Shown in pieces: positions 44,201 to 57,034 of a DNA stretch of 64,000 nt. The position numbers and the translations under genes were made by a program. Position 1 is the stretch's first letter. Every line of letters starts with the position of its first letter. Origin of the DNA: Paramarasmius palmivorus (taxonomy: Eukaryota; Basidiomycota; Agaricomycetes; Agaricales; Marasmiaceae); assembly GCA_037176845.1 (NCBI GenBank), contig JAYKXP010000011.1, positions 1 to 64,000 of the forward strand. Reading direction: 5' to 3'. The notes beneath the pieces were generated by a model. That model saw only the letters and a program-made list of their open reading frames with translations. It was not told where the DNA came from and ran no database searches.

Positions 44201-44825
44201 GTATAGATGGGTCACACGCCTGATGAGTTTAGAGTCGTGTCAGAGCAAGTATAGTGATACTGATGAAAGATTGGGCTCACCTTGAACGGGAGCCTAGATG
44301 CAGTCTTCCACCATCGGACACCGCTCATAGCTCGGACGTTCATCAGGCGAATTGTGACGCAGACCGGGTACCTTCCCTCACTATTTCGACCTCCAGGAGC
44401 TAGTGCTCGAACCAAGGCACTGACGAGCTCCGAGTTCCAAGCAGTTCTCCATTCTGGACCCGGTAAAAGTCTGAATTCGGCGATGTCATTCTGGGATCAT
44501 CCGCGGGCGCGATACGTAGCTATCCATCTGGATAATATCGAGAACGCGAAAAGAGTTGGATTACAGAACTTGAGGGTTTACGGCGCGGAGAATGGGAGTG
44601 GATTTTTTTTGGACGTGGAAGCGGAAGGCAAAGCGGATTTGGAAGGAGCAGTAGCACAGCCATCCAGGTCCGAAGCTTGCAGACTTCCGCAACTCGAGCA
44701 CAACATTTAAAAAATGTAATATTCTATAGTTCCTGACGGTGTAGATCCTTCGTTTCCATCTATCATATTCTAAGTATAAAAGCGTAGATGCCAGCATATA
44801 TAAATATATAGATCATTCATGTCTA
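41292..44825. other. Gene-poor stretch with scattered ORFs, nothing assigned
   Basis: Frames of 60-180 aa occur on both strands (minus 43048-42497; plus 43554-43955, 43952-44206 and 44282-44710), and several look protein-like (FWDHPRARYVAIHLDNIENAK at the plus C-terminal frame). I could not join them into one gene with credible introns or find a domain. It may hold one unrecognised gene on either strand, or a decayed one. No RNA gene or transposon end was seen. Confidence 0.4.
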
Positions 44826-46564
44826 TCACGTATGCCACTTGTCCTCGGCTACATTCTCCAATACTTCCAACGTTGGTCCTGGAACAACCCATTTCCCAAT
44901 ATACAATACGGGGCCCACCCCTACAACTCTGAGTAGGCTCTCTTCGTTCCGCAGCATCAAATCTCTTGCATCCTTGACCGAAAAGACTGGCGGACGCCAG
45001 CTGTAGTTGGTGCCCGGTTCGTCTGGTATCCAGTGGATCTGGAGCTTCAGTGACTTAAGATTCTTTGCGTTTCTTATCGCATGCTTGAGATCATCCTGCA
45101 TTTGGAATCAGCCAGTCGACTGCGAGCCGAACATAGGGCGACGTACCACATTCTTGCTGGCGACCGCGCATGCCAGCACCTCAAGCTTTGGAAATACACC
45201 GCACAAACACTCTACATCACCCATAGTCATTACACCAGCTTCGCCGACCTCAAACGTGCGTAGTGTGTCTTTGTGTACCAGTGCCAGGTCCAAAATAAAC
45301 ATCCTCGGAATGGTAGCTTGACCTCTTAAGGACTCGACATACGACATCATTCGGCTGGTACCAGAAGACCCATGGGGAACCACGTTCGAAAAACCAACGG
45401 GTAGATTATACGATCCATTATAGATGGTGAAGGCATGCAGCTTGAAAAACTCCAAGCCTGGGCGTGGAACGAGGTCCCGGATCCAGGACCATATCTTCTG
45501 AGTACCAAGTCCATCGACAGAAGTGGACCGAATGATGAGACTCCGCAGTGCGGGGAGAGGTCGAGTTTTGTGAGCTGACTGGCCGTGTACTGGCAATGAT
45601 TGCGTTCGCCGGAAAGAGGAGACATTACTGGACCCGCCAAGATACTCCACATCGAGTGATTTAAGGTTCGGTAAGAAGGTGACTATGGTGTGGATAGAAT
45701 TGGCCGGCGCTCCCTTGAGACGAAGGTCGGTGAGGCGAGGCAAGTGTGAAAGCACTGTGATTAAGATTGTTGGTGGAACGCCTGCACATCGCTACAGACC
45801 GCAATGGGAAAAGAAGGGGCGGGAAAATTCAAATCAATACGCACATTCAGGAATGGTGTGTAAATTAAAACCACTGACTCCCAGTTCGAGATGTGTGAGC
45901 GTTTTTCCGAGGGTATTGGACCAGCCCTGGAGAACGCGTGGCGGACCTTCCATGCACCAAATTGAGAGCTTTTCAAGGCCCTGCAGAGTGATGAGCTCCT
46001 GCCATACGTCCTCACCGAGGTCACTATGGGTTCGAATAGTGAGCGAACGCAAGGGCAAGTTCCGAAGAACCCAAAGGAAACGCAGTAACACAGTTCCAGT
46101 GGTAGCAGTGTCATCAATCCATGTCATCGAATAAATATTGGTGCATAGTGATAGTGCAGCGAGAGTGTCTTCCGTGATAGTTGGATAGCGGAGCAATAGA
46201 CCTCTGTGAACGGCCCCTAGACGGAATGTCAGATAAAGTTATATTCGTGATAATGACACACCTGTTTCTGTGACATGGCGAACATATTGTGCTAAATTCG
46301 GCTTCTCTTTCAAGGTCGTTGCGGGATGATGCAATGAAGACTAGATGTGGTAGAAGAATTCCTATATCAGCGATCATTTCTTCAGATTCTGAGCAACGGT
46401 ACCTTGGAGATTATCCTAGAATCCAGAGTATGGTATAATAATGGTGTTGCTGCACGATTGAATCCCTTGCTCACTAGAGCACATGCATGTAAATCCTTGC
46501 GATTGGAAAGCCGAGCAAGAATGGGAGGGAGCAGGTCGAAGGGGAGAAGGTTGGCGTCAAACAT
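44826..46564 (-). CDS. F-box/LRR-like protein
   Basis: The N-terminal exon starts at 46564 with LPFDLLPPILARLSNRKDLHACALVSKGF, an F-box-type motif. After introns, exons carry leucine-rich segments: LAALSLCTNIYSMTW, LRSLTIRTHSDLG, LEKLSIWCMEGPP, LTHLELGVSGFNL, LPRLTDLRLKGAP, LPALRSLIIRSTS and a C-terminal exon NLKSLKLQIHWIPDEPG to the stop at 44826. The architecture is a substrate receptor of an SCF ubiquitin ligase. Such genes are heavily expanded in agaricomycetes; the target is unknown. No stop breaks the frames, but introns were only partly fixed. Confidence 0.75.
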
Positions 46565-49500
46565 CGAGGAAGCTGACCAATTCCTCTAAATCAGTTAAAT
46601 ACCCGATGCAACCGACATCACCGACGCTTCATCAGCTGTTGTTACTTTTACATACACAGACTATTACAAGCTATTCACAAACAAATTTACCCGTTTCTTG
46701 GGCTGGTATGCGTATTTTTAATCAATAACAAGCTAGAAGGATTATTTGCATGTACAAAAGTCTTTTCAACAACTTCCCTAGTAGCTTGTTTGCTGAGGCC
46801 CAACACGAGAGCGAACGGCCGAACTTGGGGGCCCTTATCCTACCCCGTTTCAGTCGGGCACAAACTCCACGCCAGCGCGCCGTCAAATGCATCATGGCTG
46901 ATGACAGAAAGGTGTGGAGGGACCCAGGGATGTATGCAACATCGATCACTTGGCGATAAGAGCCCAATTCGAGACACAATAATGAGCAGGGCACCGTCAG
47001 CCTTGAAAAGATAGGCATGGATACCACCTACGTGTACTTATGCGGTGGTCTGTGCCAATCGCTGCATCGTCATTTCGGCGTTGCAAGGCTCCGGGATAGT
47101 TTAAGGTTGCGGTGTGGGTGTCTACATCGGCTATCATTGGCCGGGACGCAAGTACGCAGTGCACGCAGAAGATCTTCTAAGAGTCGTGTTCAACGGACGT
47201 ACGGCACGGACGAGGAAGCCAGGTCGCGTTGCGACTCAGAGGGCAGCAAAACCAACAGGTCAAGAGCAAGTGTCGACAGTTTTTTTTGGTACAGCTCGCG
47301 CTCCATGCTTATAGTTGGAGGAGCTTGAATGACATTTCAAAGGCCTTGCAATAGATGAGATGGATGAGATATGTTGTATCCACTGAACACGCACTGTGAT
47401 AAGATGAACCGATTTCTGCTCCGCGGAATAGACAGGTATTAGATGACAGGTGTTTGATTGTGAGGAAGCAAATGGACTGACATTCACCATCTTTCCTGAC
47501 CTCTGCAGTCAGTATGATGTGCTCTGATACTCTTGAATATATATATTCGGGTCATGAACGGATAAACCTGCAATAGAACGTGTTCACGTACCTTTTAGTG
47601 TTCTCGTGAAAAAGATCTATGGCTCGCGGAATCACCAAATCCAAACAGCATTGGACCTAGTGTTGTAAAAAGAATCGAGGTTTCGACAATATTGAAGCAT
47701 TCGGGCGTCCTAACCTTTGAATTGGATACGAAGCAAACAGTGCTCAAAAGGCGATGGAGGTGTGAGGGTAGCGAACAAGGAAGTGACGCGACAGCAAGCG
47801 CCTTCGGCAAACCCCGGCGTCTCTTTCCATCAGACTGTCTTGTTACTCTTGTTCTACTCAGTACTAACACTAGAAAGCTGCAAAGGCTCATTCAAACAAG
47901 TGTATTGACGACTCTCATCTGTCAAGAGCACCTACACTTTGTTTTCTCCGAAAGGAGGCTACAGCTTCGACATGCTGCATGCAATTGAACGCTATTGGAT
48001 ATTGGGCCAACTCTGGGTTGAATCTCACCCCATTCGCTATTCTCCTAGTCCCTTTCTGGGGTTCAGATTCCGTCCTCAGTCTCAAGAGTCGAAAGCAGAA
48101 AGGAACAGTCCAGCAACAAAACATCGATCGCTAAACGGTTCCAGGTGACAGTGGAACTTGGCTCGAATCAGGGCAAGCTCTTTTGCCTTCGTACCACTTA
48201 CCATCTACCCTCCTCCTCGACGACCAATACTAGGCCGTCATCGTTCGGGACTTCGTACCGAAGGATGCCTCTCAAAGCGCCAGTCATACCTCATTCCAAG
48301 CCTTGATTGGCTCGTACCACTCTCGACTCCCTCCGAATCCACGATGGTTTCTACACTCGGTTTGATTCTGCTCATGATTCATTATCGCTCCAACAAGTAG
48401 AGTGGTACGCTTCTATTCAAGCACTTGGCAATGGTCAGTTTCCACCACCAGATGCGTCCAACACAGTCCGTTCCGTCCGACCCTTTTCTTTCTGACTCAC
48501 CAGTTCGATGTCTGAACCACCGCCGATCGCCACTTTTGTATCCACTTAGGGGAAAGAAGAATCATTTCGGCATTCAGCTAACTTGTTCACCCGCATGGCG
48601 GTTCAGGAGATCTCAGGTAATTGCTACCGGTAGCTGCGGGAGGCGTCTCTATCTCTCAGAGTCTTAGCTCACGAGCTGCGAACGTGTAGAACTCGGATAC
48701 TTTTCGAGCATGTCAAGGCTTTTATGGACCAAACTTCACACCCGGTACACAAATCTAATCAAATTGTTGTTCGAATTCCTTGCGTATTTTGGGTATTCAT
48801 TCATGATGTCTACATTACACGCATCAAGAACCCTCAACTTGGGGTACTTCTGAGAACATGGATCAGAGTTGACCCGCCGAAATCGTCGAGGGTTGAGACG
48901 AAGGAGAAATGAAAGAGTGTTGTCTTCTGTCATGTCGGAGTGGCGGCAGTGATCCATGCCATGAAATCCGAATGCGAGGATGTATGGATTGTTTATGCAG
49001 AGCTTTTTGACGTCTTCCCAGATAGCTCGAAAGCACAGAGTGGAATAAAGTTCCACGTTCCACGGCCGAGAAACAGAGACCCAGCTTGAACATGACCTAG
49101 GCTCTGGACCAATTTCGACGATAGCGTATAGCTATCTCCTGTTTTTCCTCTTCTACGGCGGAGACACAGCATCCCTCAAAGCCGAGGACTCGTTGAGAAA
49201 AGCCATGTCAATTGAATCTACAGACCTATCTGTCGCATGTCTAAAGTCCATGCTTGTCCTGGCGGTGCCTGGATCCTGACAGTGTTTACTGGGCATCGCG
49301 GTAGCCAAGGGCTTGGGGTACGATAAAATATTTCCTGTTGCGTATGTCAGATTGAACGGAAATTGAAGAGAATCGAAGACATACATGGATGGAAGGCGTT
49401 CCAGCTCAGCTGGTAGCCTATTTGTTCAAGCTGATCAGGAACCTTCGCGTATCGTTTTCCTACGCACGCGAGGATATGTATAGAAGGTCAAGGCCCCGAA

Positions 49501-49840
49501 GACCCAACAAAGACACCGCCTGGCAAAGCGAGTATGCGACCCTTGAGACCGAGGCTTCAGGCATCATTGAGATACTAAGAATGCCGAATCGGGGCGGAAG
49601 GAAATCTGGGTCTTGGAGTTTCTAGAGTCAGACCTCCTGACTTTTGAGGCTCTGAGTTTCAACTATATGCTGATGAGTTTTGTCCGACGAGAGGGCTATT
49701 GCTCGGTGGCGACAAAGGTGCCAGAGAGGCTCAAAATGGTAGCTGAGTTGAACCTTCCTCCACCCTCAAAACTCCCGAAATTGTTAGACCACAATCATCA
49801 GGAGGTACAGCGCTTGGAAACTTGATCGACGGCAATTTCC
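46565..49840. other. Gene-poor stretch, possible degenerate F-box-like pieces
   Basis: Only short frames are present on both strands. One minus frame (49056-48736; RRFRRVNSDPCSQKYPKLRVLDACN) looks leucine-rich and might be a fragment of an F-box/LRR gene like the one at 44826-46564. I could not build a gene, and I saw no RNA gene, LTR or terminal repeat. Confidence 0.35.
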
Positions 49841-50404
49841 TCAAGTGAGTGATATGGATCTGCAGCTAAACATATCCGGTCTGAGATACACTCCGTGAGC
49901 GCTTCGAAGAGGTGTATGCGCACAAGAAAAAGACAGCTGTTGCTGTAAGACGTAATTGCTGGACCCTGTGGTTGTCAGGCTCGTATCGGGCCCATATACT
50001 ACATGGCGGTGGCAGTTTTTGGCTGTATATCTGGGTTCCTGGTGGGAGTATTCATCATGAATCCTGCTGTTCGGTATAATGTCTTGCCTTTTTCTGATGT
50101 GCCGGTGCCGCGGCAGATGGAGGATGATCGTTCTATCGCCTCCTTTTCCCCAGCAGAGTGAAATATGTTTTCCATACGTTTTAAATGTCACGTTTGCTTC
50201 TGAAGCTGCGTCTTGAAGATCGAAACGAGGAGCTTTGGGGACGTAGGGTTCTGAACCACGAGTTCTATTCAGGAACACCGTCAGATCAAGGATAGACGGA
50301 TACGTATACAAATGATAGTGCAGCTTAATAATGTGCCTGGCAATCGGCGACGAAGCGGCGCTGTCGGTCGCCAGTGCAAGAAGAAAGAAAATTTGTTTCT
50401 TCAT
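49841..50404 (-). CDS. Possible small secreted protein, 187 aa
   Basis: From the Met at 50404 the protein begins MKKQIFFLLALATDSAASSP, a plausible signal peptide, followed by a neutral to basic chain with few cysteines and no recognised domain. It runs divergently from the OPT gene (232 bp between starts), so it could equally be a chance frame in that promoter region. No intron is needed. Confidence 0.3.
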   Translation of the reverse strand: MKKQIFFLLALATDSAASSPIARHIIKLHYHLYTYPSILDLTVFLNRTRGSEPYVPKAPRFDLQDAASEANVTFKTYGKHISLCWGKGGDRTIILHLPRHRHIRKRQDIIPNSRIHDEYSHQEPRYTAKNCHRHVVYGPDTSLTTTGSSNYVLQQQLSFSCAHTPLRSAHGVYLRPDMFSCRSISLT

Positions 50405-50635
50405 AAAAGTGAGAATTTTTTCAGGTTCGCCAGACAGGAATGACAGGAGAGAGACGACAAGATTGCAAAGGAGAGAAGGAGAGGGATCGGGATGATCCTG
50501 GATGAGAGACAAGAGAAATATTTGGGCATGGGAAATTGAGAGGATGAGAAGCTGGTAAATAAAAAGACAAACAGTGCCTTGATCATTCCCTTGAGCCCTG
50601 GTTATTCTGCGCCGACTGCCCATTTCCCCAGCACC

Positions 50636-53600
50636 ATGGCCCGTCCCACTTCCTCTCGTCGCCCAACGACGTCGGCGGGCGGTCCTCTTCATTCAAACCA
50701 CCATCTACAGCAGAATAACCAGTTTGCATACGAGGCCTACGACGAAGAAGACTACGAGGACGACGAGAGCGACGACGACGACGTATTCGCTTTCCAGCCC
50801 CCGACAACAGCAGAGCAGCAGCAGCAACAACAACAAATTCACAATCAGAATCAGCAGGCTGCGCTCTCTTATCCATCTCCTACCTTCGATCCCTACGCAA
50901 GATTTCCCGCAGACTATCCTCCAAACACCACACATTCTCTAAGCCAACCCCAATCACCCCCATCAACAGCATCTCACGACCTCAATAATGCCTCTGGCGA
51001 TGTCAGACTTAACAGGCTTAACTCAAGGCCGACAACGACATCGTCGAGGCAGGTTCGAGTCTCAATACCCCCTTCACCTGTCACTACATCGGAGAAGAGC
51101 AAGCCTAGGGACCTCGAATCGGCCGGTGCACCTCCTAGTAGTCATCGGCTAAAGAGCGCAGATATTGATAGTATTGGCGAAAGCATTGGAGAAGATTACG
51201 AGGATTTCACGGTTGAGAGCAGAGAAGGGAGCATCAAGATGGAATTTGACTTTGATGCTATAGAGGAAGAAGACTCGCCTTTCCCCGAAGTCAGAGCATC
51301 TGTGTCGAACATAGATGACCCAGATATGCCTGCGTTGACCATTAGGATGTGGTTCGTAGGTCTTGGGCTGAACCTTCTCAGCTGGTATGTCGACATTAGT
51401 ATTTGACTGTAAAACTCCACGTCTCTGACGTTGCCTCCCTAGCGCACTGAATGTCTTTTTCAACTTCCGGAATCCGGCACCAGCCATCGTCCCACTAGCA
51501 CTCCTTCTCGTTTCGTATCCCTTTGGAAAGTTCCTTTCCTTCACTCTACCTATCACAATTTACCGTATACCCCTACCACACCTGCCGGCATTTTTAGTCC
51601 CTCGCCCATCAACGCCGCCCAGTACAGCTGCAACAGGCACTGTACCAGGCACGCCTGCTTCAGTTCCTAAAAATCCAACCTCTCTTGTCAACAGGCTCCG
51701 CTCTCGGTGGACCTCATCCCTAATATCTCTCGCACAACCTCGTTCAGTCGAATTTTCGCTCAACCCTGGTCCTTGGAACATTAAAGAGCATGTTCTCGTG
51801 TTCATCATGGCAAATGTCGCAGTTGGCTCGCCTTACGCTATCAACGCCATTGTGGTTTCCGAAATGTACTACGATAAGGTGTGGGGTTACTGGTTCTCAC
51901 TGGTTCTCGTTATGGCGACCCAGCTGACCGGTTTCGGTCTTGCTGGACTCTGCCGGAGGTTCCTTGTCTGGCCGGCCAGTATGGTTTGGCCCCAAAACTT
52001 GGTTGCGTGTACGTTGTTGAACACACTTCACGCAGAGGAAGACGAAGAAGAGGATCCCGCCGTTGGTCGAGTCAGCGCCGTTGTTCCCAGTGGGGTAGTC
52101 GACGCCCAGCAGACCGGTGGTAGAGCCACCCGTGGAATCACACGGTACAAGTTCTTCATGATTGTGTTCATTGGAGCATTCCTTTTCTTCTTTTTCCCCG
52201 GATTCCTGTTCGAGGCCCTTAGCATTTTCTCCTTTGTATGCTGGGCTGCCCCGAACAATATTCCGGTCAATCAGTTGTTTGGAACCGCGAGCGGTCTGGG
52301 TATGAGCTTTATCACTTTCGACTGGACGCAGATTATTTGGATCGGCAGTCCTCTTATGGTACCCTGGTGGGCCCAGCTGCAAATTTTCCTAGGATTCGTT
52401 CTTTTCTATTGGATTTTGACTCCCATTCTGTACTATACCAACGTGAGTACCTGTCTTCTCTTCTCACGCACGGGCCATGGTTAACGTGTCATGACAGTCT
52501 TGGAACTTGGCTTACTTCCCCATATCCGACAATCAGCCGTACGACCGCTTCGGCGGCGTCTACAATATCACCAGGGTCTTCAATCCGCAAGACGACTCGT
52601 TCGACGAGACGGAGTATAACAACTACTCCCCACTTTACCTCCCAGCGACCTATGCAGTCTGTTATCTGATTGCGTTCGCTCTATCAACTTGTGTCATCAC
52701 CCACACTCTCCTCTACCACGGACGATCTCTGATCAACGGTATCAAGAAGATCAAAGTCGAGGGCGATGACATTCACGCTAAGTTGATGAGGCAGTACCCA
52801 GAAGTTCCAGACTGGTGGTACATGCTGTCGTTTGCGGTATTCTTCAGTCTGGCTGTCGTTGCGGTTGAAGTCTGGCATGCAGAAGTTCCTGTTTGGGCAC
52901 TGGTGCTTGCTGTAATTTTACCGGTGATTTATATCTTACCCAGTGGTTTCATTTATGCGATGACTGGTCAGGGTGTAGGTGCTGTTTTGATTTGCTGTCT
53001 TTCAAATGCTGATTGGATGTAACTTTTTTGCAGATCACGTTGAACATCCTTGCTCAGATTATACCTGGGTCGTTGATTCCTGGGAACCCCCTGGCTAATA
53101 TGGTATTCAAGAGTTATTCGGTTCAGACCTTGACAGAGGCGACTAGCTTTGTGCAAGATCTCAAGCTGGGTCACTACGTCAAGGTACCTCCTCGGGCGAC
53201 GTTCATAGGTGAGCAGCCGGGCACGGGGTCTTGAACAGTGCTGATAAAGCCATCGTCCAATAGTTCAACTGGTATCGACAGTCCTTGCCGCATTTGTGCA
53301 AGTGGGCGTTAAGACGTGGATGTTCGATCACGTCCCCGACATCTGTCAAAAGGACCAAAAGTCACAGTTGACTTGTCCCCATAACCAAGTCTTCTTCACA
53401 GCATCTGCTGTCTGGTGAGCTCTTTCGATTGGTGCCGTTAACGTTCTAGGCAAGCTTACCAACGTACTTAGGGGTTTGATTGGACCTACTCGTCAGTTTG
53501 GGCCTAGCTCGATTTACCACCCGCATCTGTACGCTATCTTGATTGGTGTCTTCCTCCCGCTGCCCTTCTGGTTATGGCAACGTCGCTACCCCAACTCGTG

Positions 53601-54022
53601 GGTCAAGTACGTCTCGACGCCTGTTATCCTCAATGGTGTCTCCGCCATTCCGCCTGCTACTGGTATCAACTATAGCGCTTGGTTCTTGACTGGATTCGTC
53701 TTCCAGTACCTCATCAGGAAGCGTAGCTTCTCATGGTGGGCCAAGTTCAACTACGTGACCAGTGCAGCATTGGATTGTGGGACGGTGTTGAGTTTGATAT
53801 TTATCTTCTTCACGCTGCAGGTTGGTAGCATATCGCACTCGCGTTTATCGACTTACTAATCTTCTTGTTCTTCAGTTCCCCAAGAATGGCAAGATATCAT
53901 TGGAATGGTGGGGCAACACCGTGTTCACCCAAACTGCGGACTATAATCGTGTAGCGCTCAAGCAAATACCTGACGGTGGGCTGCCGTGGCCGAATGGTGC
54001 AAGTTCCGCAGGCCCCTCATAG
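50636..54022 (+). CDS. Oligopeptide transporter, OPT family
   Basis: The ATG at 50636 (CACCATGGCC) starts a long soluble N-terminus, about 240 residues, with an acidic DEEDYEDDESDDDD stretch and a polyglutamine run, then the membrane domain. The first intron falls after GLGLNLLS (GTATGT..CTAG). OPT hallmarks include NPGPWNIKEHVLVFIMANVA, SPYAINAIVVSEMYYDK, LIALFALSTCVIT-like helices, HAKLMRQYPEVPDWWY, ANMVFKSYSVQTLTEA, FVQDLKLGHYVKVPPRATF and a C-terminal GNTVFTQTADYNRVALKQIP. It imports small peptides at the plasma membrane by proton coupling. It ends at TAG 54022. Several introns are short and regular. Confidence 0.88.
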
Positions 54023-54881
54023 CGGAAGATCAGAGAAGAAGAAAGAAAATTAGAATTGAAGGAGACTTGTGTTATGATATGGAAACCCATGGAGATCTTT
54101 TTCGCAGGAAATGTAAAATGTGATTTGGGTTTGGGTGGTCGCAGGATGGGACTTTTTTATTTGGTCACTTTTTATTTTTTCTCGCTCACCCTTTTCTTTG
54201 GACTGTCGTGTCCACCCTTTTCTAGCGGAAAGGAAACATAAAACGGCACGACCTCCACATACACTCTTTGTGGTCTGGGTTTTCGTCAACCCCATTGAAC
54301 AATTCCTTCTTTCTACTTCACATTTGGGTTCACATCATTCGCTCCTTCGTTGCGTAACTGCGGTTCCGCTTCCCCAGGCCCTTCATTCTGTTACATCTTC
54401 CCTTCCCATCGACACACCCAACCTATTCCATTATCTCTTATTACCTTGTCTCTATATCTCTACTGTCTATCTCTTCCTACATGTGTTTATTACTACCACC
54501 TGCTTATTAGTCTAACGGCAATACATAAATTTGAACAGATATTGGACGCCCTTCAATTCTTTTATTGCATGGCGCAATTGAGCGGTATCAAAGCGTTATC
54601 TTTCGGTACTCCGGTCAGACATTCGATCCCGAATCCATTCATTTTTGCTCGATATTTCGGGCTGCGCAATGTATCACAGGTGCATCCGTAGCGCTCGACG
54701 CTCGTGGTGTTAAGGCTGCGGACATCAGCTAGAGGGAAAGCGCAGGCGGGAAAGGTATTGATTTTGACGAACCACATGGTCTCTTGAACTTCCCTGACGT
54801 CGGAAATCTATCCGACGGTCCTGGTACCTCATAAAGTAAAGAGTCAGAATTCGGCGCTCTTTACTCCCTTGGTTCTCTACC
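54023..54881. other. Intergenic region between OPT and the membrane protein gene
   Basis: It has T-rich and pyrimidine-rich stretches after the OPT stop (54150-54520) and the promoter of the gene at 54882. Two small frames overlap here without support. No RNA gene or repeat was recognised. Confidence 0.5.
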
Positions 54882-56698
54882 ATGATCATCCCAGAGGACG
54901 CCCCCACATCACCTCTCAAGGGACAGCATCCTGAGCTCCCAGCCCGGCAGGACCAGCCTCCGCCATCGTACGGAGCAGTCGATCAGAATCAAGGGCGTTC
55001 GGTACCATATCTCCAAACACAAGGGGCATATCCTGGCTCTGCGCAGCCTTATAGCGCTTCTGGACCTTCATATGCGCACGTCATAGTTCCCCCATCACCG
55101 CATTATCCTCAGTTGGATCCCCATGAACAGCGCCGAATTCGAAGGAAGACAACGAGACGGTTCTGTCAGGCGTTCGTGTTAGCAATCTTGATATGGGCTT
55201 TGGTGTCAATTCTGGTACAGAGTATGGTGGAGGTAGCAAAATTCACGGGGAGACATTGGGTGAGTGCCTCAAATAGATTTGGAGGATGGACTGCATCTGG
55301 GAAGCGCTAACATTTAGGTCATTGCTCAGAATCAATATAATATACCCAAAGGCGTAAATCTCGACCATTGTCTTGTCCCGCAGGCAGGACAGTCCGTGAG
55401 TCCGGTCTCACCGTATCCATATGCCGCCCACGTTTCGTTCGATCTGCCGGCTGACGCAGAAACGTTATTATTCCTATCTCGAGGGTCACTATCGAGCGGA
55501 CAACTTCGAGTTGCAGGACATGAGGCGTCTACTGACGTGTCTGTAAACGTCACTGTTCGCTACCATCGAGACGACATACTTGCTGAGGCGAAAATCTGCA
55601 AATTAGTGAGAGAAAGCGGAGAGATTGGAGTGGGCATTTTGGTATGTTGCTGTCATACTTCACCGACAGCGCTTATCTGATGTATGCGCAAAACAGACTC
55701 CCAAATGGTGGCCCGGCAGAGGCAGCGACCAAAATCTGTACTTTGACGTTGATATCTCACTCCCTCTGAAACCGGCTTGGAACCGCCGTCTGGACATAAA
55801 CAGGTTTGAGACGGATTTATCAAACTTCAAGCACATCATCGAGGACTTGTCCGGACGAGTCTATTTCAAGGATCTAATCTTGAAATCGTCCAATGAACCG
55901 GTATTTGCAGAGGTGCGCACCTAGCATTGCTTCGTGTCCTGGTTCATTTACAGACTTCCTCGCCAGTCCCTTAGCGTTGGCAACGCTACTGTTCAAACCT
56001 CAAATAGTCTTCTCTATTTGAAGGTGAGATCGTCCCTTCTGATTTCTACATCAGCTCAACATCACTGTAGCGCATCTTCGCGAATAACGTGAAAGCTACG
56101 AGCTCAAATGGACCGATACGCGGAAAATATGACGCGTCCGGCTCTATAACACTCGAAACCTCAAATGCACCCATCGACGTAGATGTCGATGTTACTGCGA
56201 CTGATTCCGAAGGAAAACTGTTCATGGAAACTAGCAACAAGTGTGTTAATTACCTTTCTACAAAGCCTCCCAAAGCTTATTCTCTCCTCTAGCAATCTCA
56301 AGGCAGCTGTCAAGTTTCATTCCACGAAGCAGGCGTCACCTTACAACGACAAATTCCTTGTTCGCGCTGTTACATCTAACGGCCCATTAAACTTGGATAT
56401 CAAAGAAATGCCGCTCGATTCCACCCTAAGCCTTGAAGGCAAAACTTCAAATGGGTACGGGGACGTGTGGCTCCCGGCTCCATACGAGGGATCATACACT
56501 CTTAAAACATCGAACTCGCCTCTTATTCTGGATCAGCGAAAGAAAGACGACCCTTGGTGGAGAGGCCGAAACCGACATGTAGAGATGAACAGATCTAAGC
56601 TGGTGATGGAGGGAATGATTTACTGGGATGAAGCGAATAAGGAGAAGTCGAGTGTGTCGGTCAAATCATCGAACGCACCGCTAACATTGCATCTGTGA
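54882..56698 (+). CDS. Single-pass membrane protein with repeated beta-type ectodomain (paralogue of 38015-39982)
   Basis: The first exon (MIIPEDAPTSPLKGQHPELP) is Pro/Gln-rich and ends with a basic patch (RRIRRKTTRRFCQ) and one membrane segment (AFVLAILIWALVSILVQ). Five or six exons follow: NIPKGVNLDHCLVPQAGQ, AHVSFDLPADAETLLFLSRG, VNVTVRYHRDDILAEAKICK, GEIGVGIL, then repeated units ending in ETSNAPI, ATSSNGPI, VTSNGPLNLDI, TSNGYGDVWLPAPYEGSYTL and SSNAPLTLHL to the stop. The repeating S/T-SN-x-P units look like stacked beta turns, as in DUF4097-type adhesin-like domains. The role is unknown. It is clearly related to the gene at 38 kb by order and motifs. Confidence 0.78.
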
Positions 56699-57034
56699 GG
56701 AATGGGAATGGTCGATATATTTTATTTGGCAACATACTATTGTGATGCGTAAGTACTTATTGCACTTCTCTAAATTGTAACAATACACGCCGTTGGACAC
56801 TCCTCTTGCGATTGCACTAGACGTCATCGCCGGCTCTTTCCTCTATCGACACCCGCTGAGGAGAGTTCAGCTTGGGTCGTTTCCTCGTTGTTGGTGGGTA
56901 GACTTGTTATTGAGCAATTTCAGCCTTCTTGATTTTTAGTAAACACTGACAACGAAGGAACTGCATATGATCACGGCAAAAGAAACTCTAAGCTGCGTTC
57001 CCTCTCAGTACAATCAGAGAGGCGGAGGAGGCTG

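Noticed and set aside
50813..50850. CAG/CAA repeat as a regulatory microsatellite
   Set aside because: It lies inside the OPT coding frame and encodes a glutamine run. It is a coding repeat, not a separate feature.
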